Notes: a model not told the origin generated them from the sequence alone. Positions 1-7,899 are shown, counted from the first letter of the stretch. The stretch: DNA of 15,145 nucleotides from [Eubacterium] saphenum (GCA_004555725.1 SFHC01000030.1:1-15145), one strand, 5' to 3'. Translations and numbers: made by a program.

Positions 1-727
1 AGAATTTCTTGAGGGTCCGGAAGTTTCTGTTTTGTCCTTTACAGACGGCAATACAGTCATTCCGATGGTTTCCTCCATGGACCACAAGCGTGCGTTCGAC
101 GGCGACAAAGGTCTGAATACCGGCGGAATGGGGACCATTGCCCCGAATCCGTATTACACAGAAGACATCGCAAAAGAGTGTATGGAGACCATTTTCCTTC
201 CTACGATCCAGGCGATGAATAAAGAAGGAAGAACGTTTAAGGGCTGCCTGTATTTTGGCCTGATGCTGACCAAGGACGGACCTAAGGTCATTGAATATAA
301 CTGTCGTTTCGGCGATCCGGAGGCGCAGGTTGTTCTGCCGCTTCTGGACGGCGACCTGCTGGATATCATGATGCATACATCGGACGGAACGCTTGATCAG
401 GCTGAGATTCACTTTGCAGAAGATGAAGCTGCCTGCTGCGTGATCATGGCTGCAGAAGGATATCCGGAGCATTATGAGAAAGGATTCCCGCTGAATATTC
501 CAGACGATCTGGAAAATGTTTATGTTGCCGGCGCTAAAAATGGTGAGAACGGACAGCTGCTCTCAAACGGGGGACGTGTTCTCGGTGTGACCGCAAGAGC
601 GGCGACACTGCCGGAGGCTATCGACAGCGCGTACGCACAGGTTTCCCGCATCGGATTCCCGCATGGATTCTATCGTCACGACATCGGTCAGAAAGCGTTA
701 GCCGCATTGAAAGGAGAAGCACGCTAA
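1..727 (+). CDS. purD: Phosphoribosylamine-glycine ligase (GAR synthetase), 3' part
   Basis: This enzyme joins glycine to phosphoribosylamine using ATP, the second step of de novo purine synthesis, in the cytoplasm. The frame is open from base 2 to the TAA at 725-727 and gives about 241 residues. PurD is usually about 420 residues, so roughly the first 180 lie outside the window. The visible part is the ATP-grasp and C-terminal region. It contains DHKRAFDGDKG followed by NTGGMG, and EYNCRFGDPEAQ, the metal/ATP-binding motif (usually E-x-N-x-RFGDPE). The in-frame TTG at 32 is not the start, because residues before it (EFLEGPEVSVLSFTDG) already match PurD. The stop is immediately followed by the purL ATG, so the two genes are co-transcribed and probably translationally coupled. 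Identification is firm. Confidence 0.96.
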   Translation, partial: EFLEGPEVSVLSFTDGNTVIPMVSSMDHKRAFDGDKGLNTGGMGTIAPNPYYTEDIAKECMETIFLPTIQAMNKEGRTFKGCLYFGLMLTKDGPKVIEYNCRFGDPEAQVVLPLLDGDLLDIMMHTSDGTLDQAEIHFAEDEAACCVIMAAEGYPEHYEKGFPLNIPDDLENVYVAGAKNGENGQLLSNGGRVLGVTARAATLPEAIDSAYAQVSRIGFPHGFYRHDIGQKALAALKGEAR

Positions 728-3700
728 ATGGTATACAGAGTTTATGTAGAAAAGAAGCCGCAGTTTGCGAATGAGGCAAAAGGCATTCTCAAGGAAGCGA
801 AGGAACTGCTGCAGATTGAAGGTCTTGACAGCGTCCGCGTGATTAACCGCTATGATGTGGAAAATCTTTCTGAGGAGCTTTTTGAGAATGCGGTCGGCAC
901 CGTCTTCTCCGAGCCGCAGGTTGATAACGTGTACCGTGAACTTAAGGCCGATCCTTCTGAGAAGGTGTTTGCAATTGAATATCTGCCGGGTCAGTTTGAT
1001 GCGAGAGCCAATTCCGCTGCAGAGTGTATTCAGCTGATTTCAAGAGGTGACCGTCCGACGGTAAAGACGGCCAAGGTGTTCATTCTTTCCGGACCGATCA
1101 GCGATGAGGATGTAAATCGTCTGAAGAAATACATCATCAACCCGGTTGAGGCAAGAGAAGCGTCACTGGAAAAAATTGACACACTGAAAGTCAATGTTGA
1201 GATCCCTACTACGGTAGAAACACTGACTGGTTTTAATGCGTACACCGGCGAGCAGCTGCAGGAATTCCTGACGTCGCACGGCCTGGCTATGGACCTTGCG
1301 GATTTAGCCTTTGTCCAGGAATATTTCAAAAAGGAGCAAAGAGACCCGACGATCACGGAAATCCGTGTCATTGATACCTACTGGTCGGATCACTGCCGTC
1401 ATACGACCTATAACACGACTTTGGACAGCGTCAAGTTTGAAGATCCGCAGATCCAGAAGACGTATGAAGAGTATCTGGAGTCCAGAAAAGAAATTAACCG
1501 CACCAAGCCGGTCAATCTGATGGATATCGGAACGATTGCGGCTAAAGTTCTGAAGAAGCGCGGAATGATGGATAAACTGGATGCATCTGAGGAAATCAAC
1601 GCCTGCACCGTCAAGATCGATGTCAATGTCGAGGGCAAGACAGAGAAATGGCTGCTTCTGTTCAAGAACGAGACACATAACCATCCGACGGAGATTGAGC
1701 CGTTCGGAGGCGCGGCAACCTGTATCGGAGGTGCGATCAGAGACCCGCTGTCAGGAAGAAGCTACGTCTATGCGGCTATGCGTGTGACTGGTGCGGCAAA
1801 TCCGCTGACTCCGGTTTCTGAGACCATGGAAGGAAAGCTCCCGCAGAGAAAGATTGTCACAACAGCAGCTGACGGGTATAGTTCCTACGGAAATCAGATC
1901 GGACTGGCAACGGGACAGGTAGATGAAATTTATCATCCGGGATACGCGGCTAAGCGCATGGAAGTCGGCGCGGTTATTGCTGCGGCTCCGCAGGAGAATG
2001 TCAGAAGAGAGCGTCCGCAGCCGGGCGATGTCGTAATTCTGCTTGGAGGACGCACCGGACGTGACGGAATTGGCGGAGCAACCGGTTCTTCTAAGAAGCA
2101 TAATGTTGATTCTCTGGAAAAGGACGGCGCTGAAGTTCAGAAAGGTAATGCTCCAGAAGAAAGAAAACTGCAGAGACTGTTCAGAAATCCGGAAGCTTCC
2201 AAGATGATCAAACGCTGCAATGACTTTGGAGCAGGCGGAGTATCTGTTGCAATCGGAGAGCTTGCAGACGGACTGGATATCAATCTGGACAAGGTCACCA
2301 AGAAGTACGCTGGGTTGGACGGAACAGAGCTTGCAATTTCCGAGTCGCAGGAGAGAATGGCTGTTGTTGTAGCGGCAGAAGACGCGGACCGCTATATTGA
2401 GCTTGCTCACAGTGAGAACCTGGAAGCTACAGTTGTCGCTGTCGTAAAGGAAAGCCCGTATCTGACAGAGACATGGAACGGCGAAACAATCGTCAATATT
2501 TCCAGAGCATTCCTGGACACCGACGGTGTGGAAAAGCATATTGATGTCGAAGTTCCGGAGAGAGGTTCTTATCAGAGAGCTGCTGCCGGAGACTTTACAG
2601 AGGAATATAAAAAGATGGCGTCCGACCTGAACGTCTGCTCCAAGAGAGGACTGTCGGAGGAATTTGATTCTACCATCGGAGCGGGGACGGTACTGATGCC
2701 GTTCGGCGGAAAGTACCAGAGAACGCCGATTCAGGCTATGGTGCACCTGATTTCTGTAGAGAAGAAGCACACAGATACGGTATCTGCGATGGCTTATGGC
2801 TTTAACCCGATGGTTTCTTCTGCAAGCCCGTACGACGGCGCATATCTTGCGGTGATCGAGTCTATCTCCAAGCTGATCGCTGCCGGTGCATCCTTTGAGG
2901 ATACGTACCTGAGCTTCCAGGAGTATTTTGGAAAGCCGGGAACAGATCCAAAGCGCTGGGGCGCTCCGATGGCCGCCATGCTCGGCGCATATAAAGCGCA
3001 GATGGGCATGGGTGTTGCAGCAATCGGCGGTAAAGACTCTATGAGCGGCACATTCGAGACTCTGGACGTTCCGCCGACACTGGTATCGTTTGCCGTCACT
3101 ACGGATCAGGCTGAGCACATCATTTCGCCGGAGTTCAAGAATGCCGGAGATGATGTCGTTCTGCTGGTTCCGGAATACGGTGAAGACGGACTTCCGAACT
3201 GTGATTCTGTAAAGGCTCTGTATGAGAAGGTGAATAAGCTGATCGTCGACAAGACTGCCTGCGCTGCATATACACCGGGTTACGGCGGAATTGCCGAGGC
3301 GGTTCTGAAGATGTCTATGGGTAATGAAATCGGTTTCGCTTACGGCGATGCGGTAACAAAAGACCAGATTTTCGGATACTGCTACGGCGGATTCCTTCTG
3401 GAAGTTCCGGCAGGAACCAAGGTTGACGGCGCTGTTCTTCTGGGACAGACGACATCCGAGAAATCCATTGCAGGATTTGTCGAGACGATCGCTATGGCAG
3501 ACCTCTTTGATCTGTATGAGAGCAAGCTGGAGCCGGTTTATCGCTGCAATATCGAGACCGAGAAGGGAGATACTGAGGCGTTCACTTACGAGGCAAAAGA
3601 AACCCTCCACGCGAACATCAAGACCGCAAAGCCGAAGGTTCTGATTCCGGTATTCCCTGGAAATAACTGTGAATACGATTCTGCGAAAGCCTTCGCAGAT

Positions 3701-4426
3701 GCGGGAGCAGATCCGGAGCAGTTCATCATCAACAACCTGACTTCTGAAAATGTTGGACGTTCGGTAGAGCAGTTCGCGGAGAAGATCAGAAATGCACAGA
3801 TGATCTTTATTCCGGGCGGATTCTCCGGCGCGGATGAGCCGGACGGTTCCGGAAAATTCATCACAGCATTCTTCAGAAATGCAGAAATCAAGGATGCGGT
3901 AACCGAACTTCTGGAGCAGCGTGACGGTCTGATGGCTGGTATCTGCAACGGATTCCAGGCTCTTGTAAAACTCGGTCTGGTTCCTTACGGAAAGATTGTC
4001 GATGCCGATGCAGACAGCCCGACACTGACCTTCAATACCATCGGACGCCATCAGTCCAAGCTGATCCGGACAAGAATCGCGTCTAATAAATCGCCGTGGC
4101 TTGCAAAATGCAAACCGGGAGAAATCTTCACTTCCCCGATTTCACACGGAGAAGGACGCTTCATCGCTCCGGAGAGTCTGATTCAGAAGATGGCAGAGAA
4201 CGGACAGATCGCAACACAGTATGTCGATCTTGATGGAAACGTGTCTTACGACATTCAGTATAATCCGAACGGATCCATGAACGCGATTGAAGGAATCACA
4301 TCGCCGGATGGACGTGTATTCGGAAAGATGGCGCACTGCGAACGTAAGGGCAAGTACCTGTATAAGAATGTACCGGGTACTTATGATCTGCAGATGTTCG
4401 AATCCGCGGTTGAATACTTTAAATAA
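728..4426 (+). CDS. purL: Phosphoribosylformylglycinamidine synthase, single-chain (FGAM synthase)
   Basis: This enzyme converts FGAR, ATP and glutamine to FGAM, the fourth step of purine synthesis. The protein has 1232 residues and is the large single-chain form in which PurS-like, synthetase and glutaminase parts are fused. It matches the Clostridium/Streptococcus-type clade rather than the three-subunit Bacillus PurS/PurQ/PurL. Visible features in order: an N-terminal PurS-like region; the motif TYWSDHCRHTTY (Tyr218 to about 227); ETHNHPTEIEPFGGA of the first synthetase half; a second half with GGKDSMSG; and a class I glutamine amidotransferase domain from about residue 1010. In that domain GICNGF carries nucleophile Cys1073 and SHGEGRF carries His1140 and Glu1142. 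All three glutaminase residues are present, so it should be active. AAGGAG lies at 711-716 inside the end of purD. A terminator follows at 4524-4562, marking the operon end. Confidence 0.97.
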   Translation: MVYRVYVEKKPQFANEAKGILKEAKELLQIEGLDSVRVINRYDVENLSEELFENAVGTVFSEPQVDNVYRELKADPSEKVFAIEYLPGQFDARANSAAECIQLISRGDRPTVKTAKVFILSGPISDEDVNRLKKYIINPVEAREASLEKIDTLKVNVEIPTTVETLTGFNAYTGEQLQEFLTSHGLAMDLADLAFVQEYFKKEQRDPTITEIRVIDTYWSDHCRHTTYNTTLDSVKFEDPQIQKTYEEYLESRKEINRTKPVNLMDIGTIAAKVLKKRGMMDKLDASEEINACTVKIDVNVEGKTEKWLLLFKNETHNHPTEIEPFGGAATCIGGAIRDPLSGRSYVYAAMRVTGAANPLTPVSETMEGKLPQRKIVTTAADGYSSYGNQIGLATGQVDEIYHPGYAAKRMEVGAVIAAAPQENVRRERPQPGDVVILLGGRTGRDGIGGATGSSKKHNVDSLEKDGAEVQKGNAPEERKLQRLFRNPEASKMIKRCNDFGAGGVSVAIGELADGLDINLDKVTKKYAGLDGTELAISESQERMAVVVAAEDADRYIELAHSENLEATVVAVVKESPYLTETWNGETIVNISRAFLDTDGVEKHIDVEVPERGSYQRAAAGDFTEEYKKMASDLNVCSKRGLSEEFDSTIGAGTVLMPFGGKYQRTPIQAMVHLISVEKKHTDTVSAMAYGFNPMVSSASPYDGAYLAVIESISKLIAAGASFEDTYLSFQEYFGKPGTDPKRWGAPMAAMLGAYKAQMGMGVAAIGGKDSMSGTFETLDVPPTLVSFAVTTDQAEHIISPEFKNAGDDVVLLVPEYGEDGLPNCDSVKALYEKVNKLIVDKTACAAYTPGYGGIAEAVLKMSMGNEIGFAYGDAVTKDQIFGYCYGGFLLEVPAGTKVDGAVLLGQTTSEKSIAGFVETIAMADLFDLYESKLEPVYRCNIETEKGDTEAFTYEAKETLHANIKTAKPKVLIPVFPGNNCEYDSAKAFADAGADPEQFIINNLTSENVGRSVEQFAEKIRNAQMIFIPGGFSGADEPDGSGKFITAFFRNAEIKDAVTELLEQRDGLMAGICNGFQALVKLGLVPYGKIVDADADSPTLTFNTIGRHQSKLIRTRIASNKSPWLAKCKPGEIFTSPISHGEGRFIAPESLIQKMAENGQIATQYVDLDGNVSYDIQYNPNGSMNAIEGITSPDGRVFGKMAHCERKGKYLYKNVPGTYDLQMFESAVEYFK

Positions 4427-4751
4427 TAATGTTCAATTCAGCCTCATGAGTTCAGAAGCGAATGACAGGATGACTTTTCGCTGCTGAGCGATGAACATGG
4501 ATGAACCTGCAGCGATTGTTTACAAAACCGTCCCGGAGAGGAATTTTCCCCGGGGCGGTTTTCAGGTGCGCGCCCTGAGGATAATCGGATATTCATGCCC
4601 GGGATGGACGTTCATCGCCTGCTCACAGGTGATCAGATTCCGATGTTCTGGCTGGGCGCAAAGCGTATGAGCCGTTTAAGTTTCTGAATAAATGGGTATG
4701 AAAATAGATTTGGGAGTTAGAATCATAGAACAGAAAGGATAACGCATTACT
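4427..4751. other. Intergenic region between purL and the EamA permease
   Basis: This 325-base gap holds the purL terminator at 4524-4562. Beyond it is a short ATG frame at 4595-4687 (30 codons) without a ribosome binding site, which is probably not a gene. The sequence AGAAAGG at 4732-4738 may serve as ribosome binding site for the permease at 4752, although the spacing of 13 bases is long. No convincing promoter was recognised for the permease. Confidence 0.6.
4524..4562 (+). terminator. Rho-independent terminator after purL
   Basis: The arms AAAACCGTCCCGG (4524-4536) and CCGGGGCGGTTTT (4550-4562) pair over 13 bp with one G-T wobble, enclosing a 13-base loop. The run of T is the end of the stem itself. 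The A-rich left arm and T-rich right arm would let it work in both directions. It sits about 100 bases after the purL stop. Confidence 0.85.
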
Positions 4752-5696
4752 ATGGAAACTGCGTACCGGCGCAATATATCCAAAGGAATCATATATACGA
4801 TAATCTCGTCACTCGGCTTTGCGCTGATGACCTTCTGTGTGAAGGGCGCAGGGGACCTTCCAACGATGGAAAAAGCGTTCTTCAGAAATGTCGTTGCCGC
4901 AGTGATTGCGGCGGCGTCCCTGATGAGCATGCCGGGGCCGGGGCGGTTCAGAACAAAGAAGGAAACACGGCTGGGGCTGTTTCTGCGGGCGCTGTTCGGA
5001 ACACTCGGCATGATCGCCAATTTCTGGGCGATCGACCGTCTTGGACTTGCGGACTCCAATATCTTAAACAAGATGTCGCCGTTCTTTACGATTATCGCGT
5101 CCGTATTTCTTCTGAAGGAGAAACCGACAAAGATCGACAATGCTCTGGTGGCAATGGCTTTTGCCGGCACTATTTTTGTCATCAAACCGTCCGGCGGCAT
5201 GGCAGCGATCCCGGCGCTGGTCGGACTGTTCAGCGGGTTTTCTGCCGGTATGGCGTACGCGTTCCTGCGGCTGATTACCAATCAGGGAGAACGGTCAAAA
5301 GTTGTCGTCTTTTATTTTTCCTTTTTGTCATGTCTTGCGTGTATTCCGTTCATGCTTGTGGATTTCAAGATGCCGACGTTTCACCAGTTTCTGTGGCTGA
5401 TCGGCACCGGCGCGTCTGCAGCAATCGGGCAGTTTGGTGTTACTGCAGCGTATAAATACGCGCCGGCAAAGGATGTTTCGGTCTTCAATTATTCTCAGGT
5501 CCTGTTTTCCGCACTGCTGGGATTTCTGTATTTCCATGAAATTCCGGATTTGCTGAGCTGGATCGGCTACATTGTTATCATCGGCGCAGCCGCACTGAAA
5601 TGGAAGAACGAGAGCGCCTTCATTCAGGCACAGAAAAAAGAGCGGAAAAAGCGCGTCGCAGATGCAGCTGCCGGGAGTCATCACAAATTGAAATAG
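4752..5696 (+). CDS. EamA-family (DMT superfamily) membrane transporter
   Basis: This is a predicted ten-helix inner-membrane permease of the drug/metabolite transporter superfamily, 314 residues, the usual length for the family. It shows the expected two-fold EamA repeat: hydrophobic segments alternate with short loops from about residue 12 to 145 and again from about 160 to 290. Each half ends in the typical pattern; the first has FLLKEKPTKIDNALVAMAFAG and the second has LGFLYFHEIPDLLSWIGYIVI. A basic tail (KKERKKR) follows, as expected for a cytoplasmic end. The substrate cannot be told from sequence; family members export amino acids, nucleosides, drugs or other metabolites. It stands alone between two terminators, so it is probably transcribed singly. 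The family is certain, the function is not. Confidence 0.9.
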   Translation: METAYRRNISKGIIYTIISSLGFALMTFCVKGAGDLPTMEKAFFRNVVAAVIAAASLMSMPGPGRFRTKKETRLGLFLRALFGTLGMIANFWAIDRLGLADSNILNKMSPFFTIIASVFLLKEKPTKIDNALVAMAFAGTIFVIKPSGGMAAIPALVGLFSGFSAGMAYAFLRLITNQGERSKVVVFYFSFLSCLACIPFMLVDFKMPTFHQFLWLIGTGASAAIGQFGVTAAYKYAPAKDVSVFNYSQVLFSALLGFLYFHEIPDLLSWIGYIVIIGAAALKWKNESAFIQAQKKERKKRVADAAAGSHHKLK

Positions 5697-5741
5697 CAGG
5701 ATCATCGTTTATAATCATATATATAGAAGGAACACGATTAT

Positions 5742-5784
5742 ACAGCAGGAAGAAACCGGCATGGCTTTTTCCTTGCTGTTTTTT
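5742..5784 (+). terminator. Rho-independent terminator after the EamA permease
   Basis: ACAGCAGGAAGAAACC pairs with GGCTTTTTCCTTGCTGT with one bulged T and one A-C mismatch, around a five-base loop. It is followed by a T-rich tract (5779-5784, then CTTT). It lies 45 bases after the permease stop. Confidence 0.8.
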
Positions 5785-5799
5785 CTTTGTCGAATCAGG

Positions 5800-5828
5800 T
5801 TGAAGAAATCCGAAAATGTGTACATATA
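5800..5828 (+). promoter_or_regulatory. Possible promoter of the flavin-reductase-like gene
   Basis: TTGAAG at 5800-5805 and CATATA at 5823-5828 are separated by 17 bases. The -10 element is weak and several alternatives overlap in the TACATATATA stretch. The position, just after a terminator and 30 bases before the start codon, is what favours it. Confidence 0.3.
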
Positions 5829-5857
5829 TAGATGTAATAGAACAGGAGGATATTAGG

Positions 5858-6427
5858 ATGAAAAAAGATTTGGGAATTAAACCATTACTCGCACCAATGC
5901 CGGTACTGATGATTGCAACATACGGCGACGGAGATAAAGTGGACGTCATGAATATGGCATGGGGCGGAATCTGCGGATCCGATCAGGTCGTACTGAATAT
6001 CAGCGCGGACCATAAGACGACAGAAAACCTGAAAAAGCGCGGCGCATTCACCTTAAGTGTTGCGGATGGATCCACCATGAAAGAATCCGATTTCTTTGGC
6101 ATGGCCAGCGGAAACAAAATGGAGGACAAGTTCGAGCGCAGCGGCATGCACGCAGTAAAGAGCAGCCGTGTCGATGCTCCGGTCATTGAAGAGTATCCGA
6201 TCACGCTGGAATGTAAGGTTGCAGAGATCGTTCAGGGGAAGACCTGCCTTCATGTATACGGCGATATCCTGAATGTTCTTGCCGACGAGCGTGTTCTGAA
6301 CGAGGATGGTTCTGTCGACATCGAGAAAGTTGATCCGCTCGTGTTCGACACATTCCAGAGAAACTATTACCACCTCGGAAAACAGGCAGGCGGCGCGTGG
6401 AATGCCGGAAAAGAGCTGCTGAAATAG
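5858..6427 (+). CDS. Flavin reductase family protein (flavoredoxin-like, FMN-binding split barrel)
   Basis: A protein of 189 residues with the FMN-binding split-barrel fold used by flavoredoxins and flavin reductases. These bind FMN and pass electrons between reduced nucleotides or redox proteins and an acceptor. Recognisable parts are the N-terminal PLLAPMPVLMIATYG, the segment NMAWGGICGSDQVVLNIS, the pocket segment HKTTENLKKRGAFTLSVA, and the later ECKVAEIVQGKTCLHVYGDIL, all in the usual order and length. The ATG at 5858 is chosen because AGGAGG at 5844-5849 lies eight bases upstream. The in-frame ATG at 5816 has no such signal. It has its own terminator and no obvious partner gene, so the electron donor and acceptor cannot be named. 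Confidence 0.9.
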   Translation: MKKDLGIKPLLAPMPVLMIATYGDGDKVDVMNMAWGGICGSDQVVLNISADHKTTENLKKRGAFTLSVADGSTMKESDFFGMASGNKMEDKFERSGMHAVKSSRVDAPVIEEYPITLECKVAEIVQGKTCLHVYGDILNVLADERVLNEDGSVDIEKVDPLVFDTFQRNYYHLGKQAGGAWNAGKELLK

Positions 6428-6443
6428 GAAGAAATGGTTCCCG

Positions 6444-6484
6444 TCAGTGTAGAAGTTACGCCAACGCTTCTGCACTGATTTTTT
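6444..6484 (+). terminator. Rho-independent terminator after the flavin-reductase-like gene
   Basis: TCAGTGTAGAAG (6444-6455) pairs with CTTCTGCACTGA (6467-6478) over 12 positions with a single T-G wobble. It encloses an 11-base loop and is followed by six T (6479-6484). Confidence 0.92.
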
Positions 6485-6502
6485 ATTGAAATTTCAACGA
6501 TG

Positions 6503-6515
6503 CAAGCACAGCTTG
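6503..6515. promoter_or_regulatory. Candidate operator, upstream copy
   Basis: CAAGC-ACA-GCTTG is a perfect 5-bp dyad with a three-base centre. Its core AAGCACAGCTT (6504-6514) differs by one base from the core of a second dyad at 6536-6546. It overlaps TTGACA (6513-6518). It lies 136 bases before the start codon of the XRE-type regulator, which is the most likely protein to bind it. That assignment is inference. Confidence 0.45.
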
Positions 6516-6533
6516 ACACGATAATTCTGCCTG

Positions 6534-6548
6534 GAAAGCACGGCTTTC
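6534..6548. promoter_or_regulatory. Candidate operator, downstream copy
   Basis: GAAAGC-ACG-GCTTTC is a perfect 6-bp dyad with a three-base centre, immediately before a probable -10 element. Its core AAGCACGGCTT matches the upstream dyad with one change at the central position, and the two lie 32 bp (about three helical turns) apart on the same face of the DNA. A repressor bound here would cover the promoter. Confidence 0.5.
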
Positions 6549-6551
6549 TTG

Positions 6552-6560
6552 TGTTATCAT
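6552..6560 (+). promoter_or_regulatory. Probable extended -10 promoter of the XRE regulator gene
   Basis: TGTTATCAT combines a TGn extension with the -10 hexamer TATCAT, which can function without a good -35 element. No -35 match is found at the right distance; TTGACA at 6513-6518 is too far away. The inferred transcript starts near 6567, about 85 bases before the ATG. Confidence 0.4.
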
Positions 6561-6650
6561 AGACTCTGCTCCAGAATGAGTATCGTCAGATGGATGCGGC
6601 GGTGCCGGGTCCTCTGCGCAGACAAATTTTACACACGCAAGGAGAGAGAC

Positions 6651-7145
6651 ATGGAATTCAGTGAACAGATTAAACAGATCAGAAAAGACAGCGGCCTGAC
6701 CCAGGAAGCCTTTGCCGAAAAGGTGCACGTTACCCGGCAGGCAGTGTCCAACTGGGAGAATAATAAAAATCTCCCGGATATTGAAACGCTGATTGTGATA
6801 TCGCAGGTTTTCCATATCTCTCTGGACGAACTTATTCTGGGAGGAAAAGAAGATATGAATAAGATGACAGAAAAACTCATTAAAGACGGCAATGAGGGAA
6901 GAAAAGCAAGGATGAATCTGGTTTCTACGGTGATCGGAGGTGTGCTCATGCTGATGGGCCTGCTTTGCCTCTTCATCAAGGCCAACTCCGTGGAATATGT
7001 CGACAAGCACGGCATTCTGCACGAGAACTTTTACCTGCTTCCGACCGGTTTCCTGTTTATATTAGTCGGTGCAGCTGTAATCCTGACGACGGGGATTGTG
7101 TTTGCGGTGAAGAGAAGAAAAGACAGAGACCGTGAGAACTGGTAA
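6651..7145 (+). CDS. XRE-type helix-turn-helix regulator with two C-terminal membrane segments (DUF3955-like)
   Basis: A protein of 164 residues. Residues 5-62 form a Cro/C1-type helix-turn-helix (LTQEAFAEKVHVTRQAVSNW, then PDIETL and the end signature SLDELIL). After a charged linker come two hydrophobic segments, about 90-109 and 129-153. The intervening YVDKHGILHENFYLLPTGFLF resembles the small membrane domain DUF3955. A basic tail (KRRKDRDRENW) follows. The start is set by GGAGAG at 6641-6646, a few bases before ATG 6651; the open frame extends upstream to 6549 but lacks a signal there. The regulator is probably anchored in the membrane and may bind the paired dyads upstream of its own gene. 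Its signal and targets are unknown. Confidence 0.88.
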   Translation: MEFSEQIKQIRKDSGLTQEAFAEKVHVTRQAVSNWENNKNLPDIETLIVISQVFHISLDELILGGKEDMNKMTEKLIKDGNEGRKARMNLVSTVIGGVLMLMGLLCLFIKANSVEYVDKHGILHENFYLLPTGFLFILVGAAVILTTGIVFAVKRRKDRDRENW

Positions 7146-7276
7146 GTACGTGTGAGTGAAGGTGATGAGAGGATGCCTTTCCGGGGAAAGCGCAAAGGGT
7201 GAAAGTGGCGCCATTAATTGCCCAGCTCTGTGTTTCTGATTTTCATGATTTGCGTCAATCCAGAACACAAATAAGG

Positions 7277-7332
7277 ACTTTCAATATTTCTGTTACGATG
7301 ATGAAAAATAATCACGATTTGGGAACACAAAA
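7277..7332. repeat. Left arm of an imperfect inverted repeat
   Basis: This arm contains ACTTTCAATATTTCTGTTA, then 20 diverged bases, then GATTTGGGAACACAAAA (7316-7332). The arm at 7536-7591, read in reverse complement, has ACTTCAATGATTTCTGTTA, then 20 diverged bases, then the same 17 bases without a change. Equal spacing shows that the two arms are related along their whole length and not only in the 17-base core. Confidence 0.75.
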
Positions 7333-7417
7333 TAAAGTCCCGGACAAAAAGTGCAGGCATCCTAATGCGGTTTTGTATGCGTATCTGTACATTAACCGCT
7401 GAAATACCTCGGTTGAT

Positions 7418-7471
7418 AGAGAAACACACGGATGTTGTACAAAAAAATGTGCAATCTCCGTGTGTTTCTTT
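7418..7471. repeat. Long hairpin in the centre of the inverted repeat
   Basis: GAAACACACGGA (7421-7432) pairs perfectly with TCCGTGTGTTTC (7457-7468). After one mismatch, eight more pairs (two of them wobble) close on a loop of six A (7442-7447). One further A-T pair, a G-T pair and an A-T pair extend the base. A T-rich stretch follows, so a terminator is possible, but the T run is interrupted and the nearest upstream gene ends about 270 bases away. Confidence 0.7.
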
Positions 7472-7535
7472 CTACATTGTCACTTTCTCCCTTTGAACAG
7501 AGAACAGAGTTGTGCACAATCGAATAAAACTCCTG

Positions 7536-7591
7536 TTTTGTGTTCCCAAATCTCCAGATTTCGGGAATTTGATAACAGAAATCATTGAAGT
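7536..7591. repeat. Right arm of an imperfect inverted repeat
   Basis: TTTTGTGTTCCCAAATC at 7536-7552 is the exact reverse complement of 7316-7332. TAACAGAAATCATTGAAGT at 7573-7591 matches the outer part of the left arm with one inserted and one missing base. Within the arm, CCCAAATC and GATTTCGGG can also form a small local hairpin. Confidence 0.75.
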
Positions 7592-7721
7592 GCGATTGCA
7601 CGGAGAATATGATTGAAAAAGGAGAGGCACTGAACAGGATGCTTATGCACTCTATGTTTCAGATTCATCTGCTAAAATAGTCTGTCCATATAGAAACAGC
7701 CTGACATATTAATCTGCTCAA

Positions 7722-7751
7722 TTGGACGGATTCACTGGTTAATCCTAAAAT
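7722..7751 (+). promoter_or_regulatory. Possible promoter of the methyltransferase/MoxR operon
   Basis: TTGGAC (7722-7727) and TAAAAT (7746-7751) are separated by 18 bases and each differs from consensus by one or two positions. The implied leader before the first start codon at 7900 is about 140 bases. The assignment is by pattern only. Confidence 0.4.
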
Positions 7752-7899
7752 GAAGATATAGAATTTACCGACTATTACAGATCCTTGAATCCGGCAGCGT
7801 TTTGAAGACCTGCGGGTTGAAGGCAGTGTTTAATCTGTGTAGATGATGCTGGTCCGCAGATCCGGGTTGTCCGGCGTAAGACACAGATGGAGGAAGCGT

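Larger units (their letters stand above)
7146..7721. other. Long non-coding, repeat-containing region
   Basis: No credible gene is found here. Frames of up to about 70 codons exist but lack ribosome binding sites and protein-like composition. The region contains three diverged copies of a GAACACAAA-containing unit: 7263-7278 and 7323-7340 on the + strand, and 7536-7550 reversed. It also contains a pair of inverted arms and a long central hairpin, described separately. It is noticeably richer in A and T than the neighbouring genes. It may be the remains of a mobile element or a structured regulatory element. Confidence 0.6.

Noticed and set aside
1751..4051. Frame of 766 codons on the - strand
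   Set aside because: It lies wholly opposite purL, has no ribosome binding site or domain pattern, and is explained by the codon bias of purL.
4595..4687. ATG frame of 30 codons after the purL terminator
   Set aside because: No ribosome binding site, and not recognisable as a protein; it could be a remnant but nothing supports it.
4676..5281. Frame of 201 codons on the - strand
   Set aside because: It is opposite the EamA permease, with composition expected of an antisense shadow.
6500..6562. ATG frame of 20 codons in front of the XRE gene
   Set aside because: It covers the operator-like dyads and has no ribosome binding site; probably chance.
7418..7471. Terminator of the XRE gene
   Set aside because: The T run is interrupted and the hairpin is about 270 bases beyond the stop; treated as part of the repeat element instead.
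7609..7680. ATG frame of 23 codons before the methyltransferase operon
   Set aside because: Too short, with poor start context and no known similarity.
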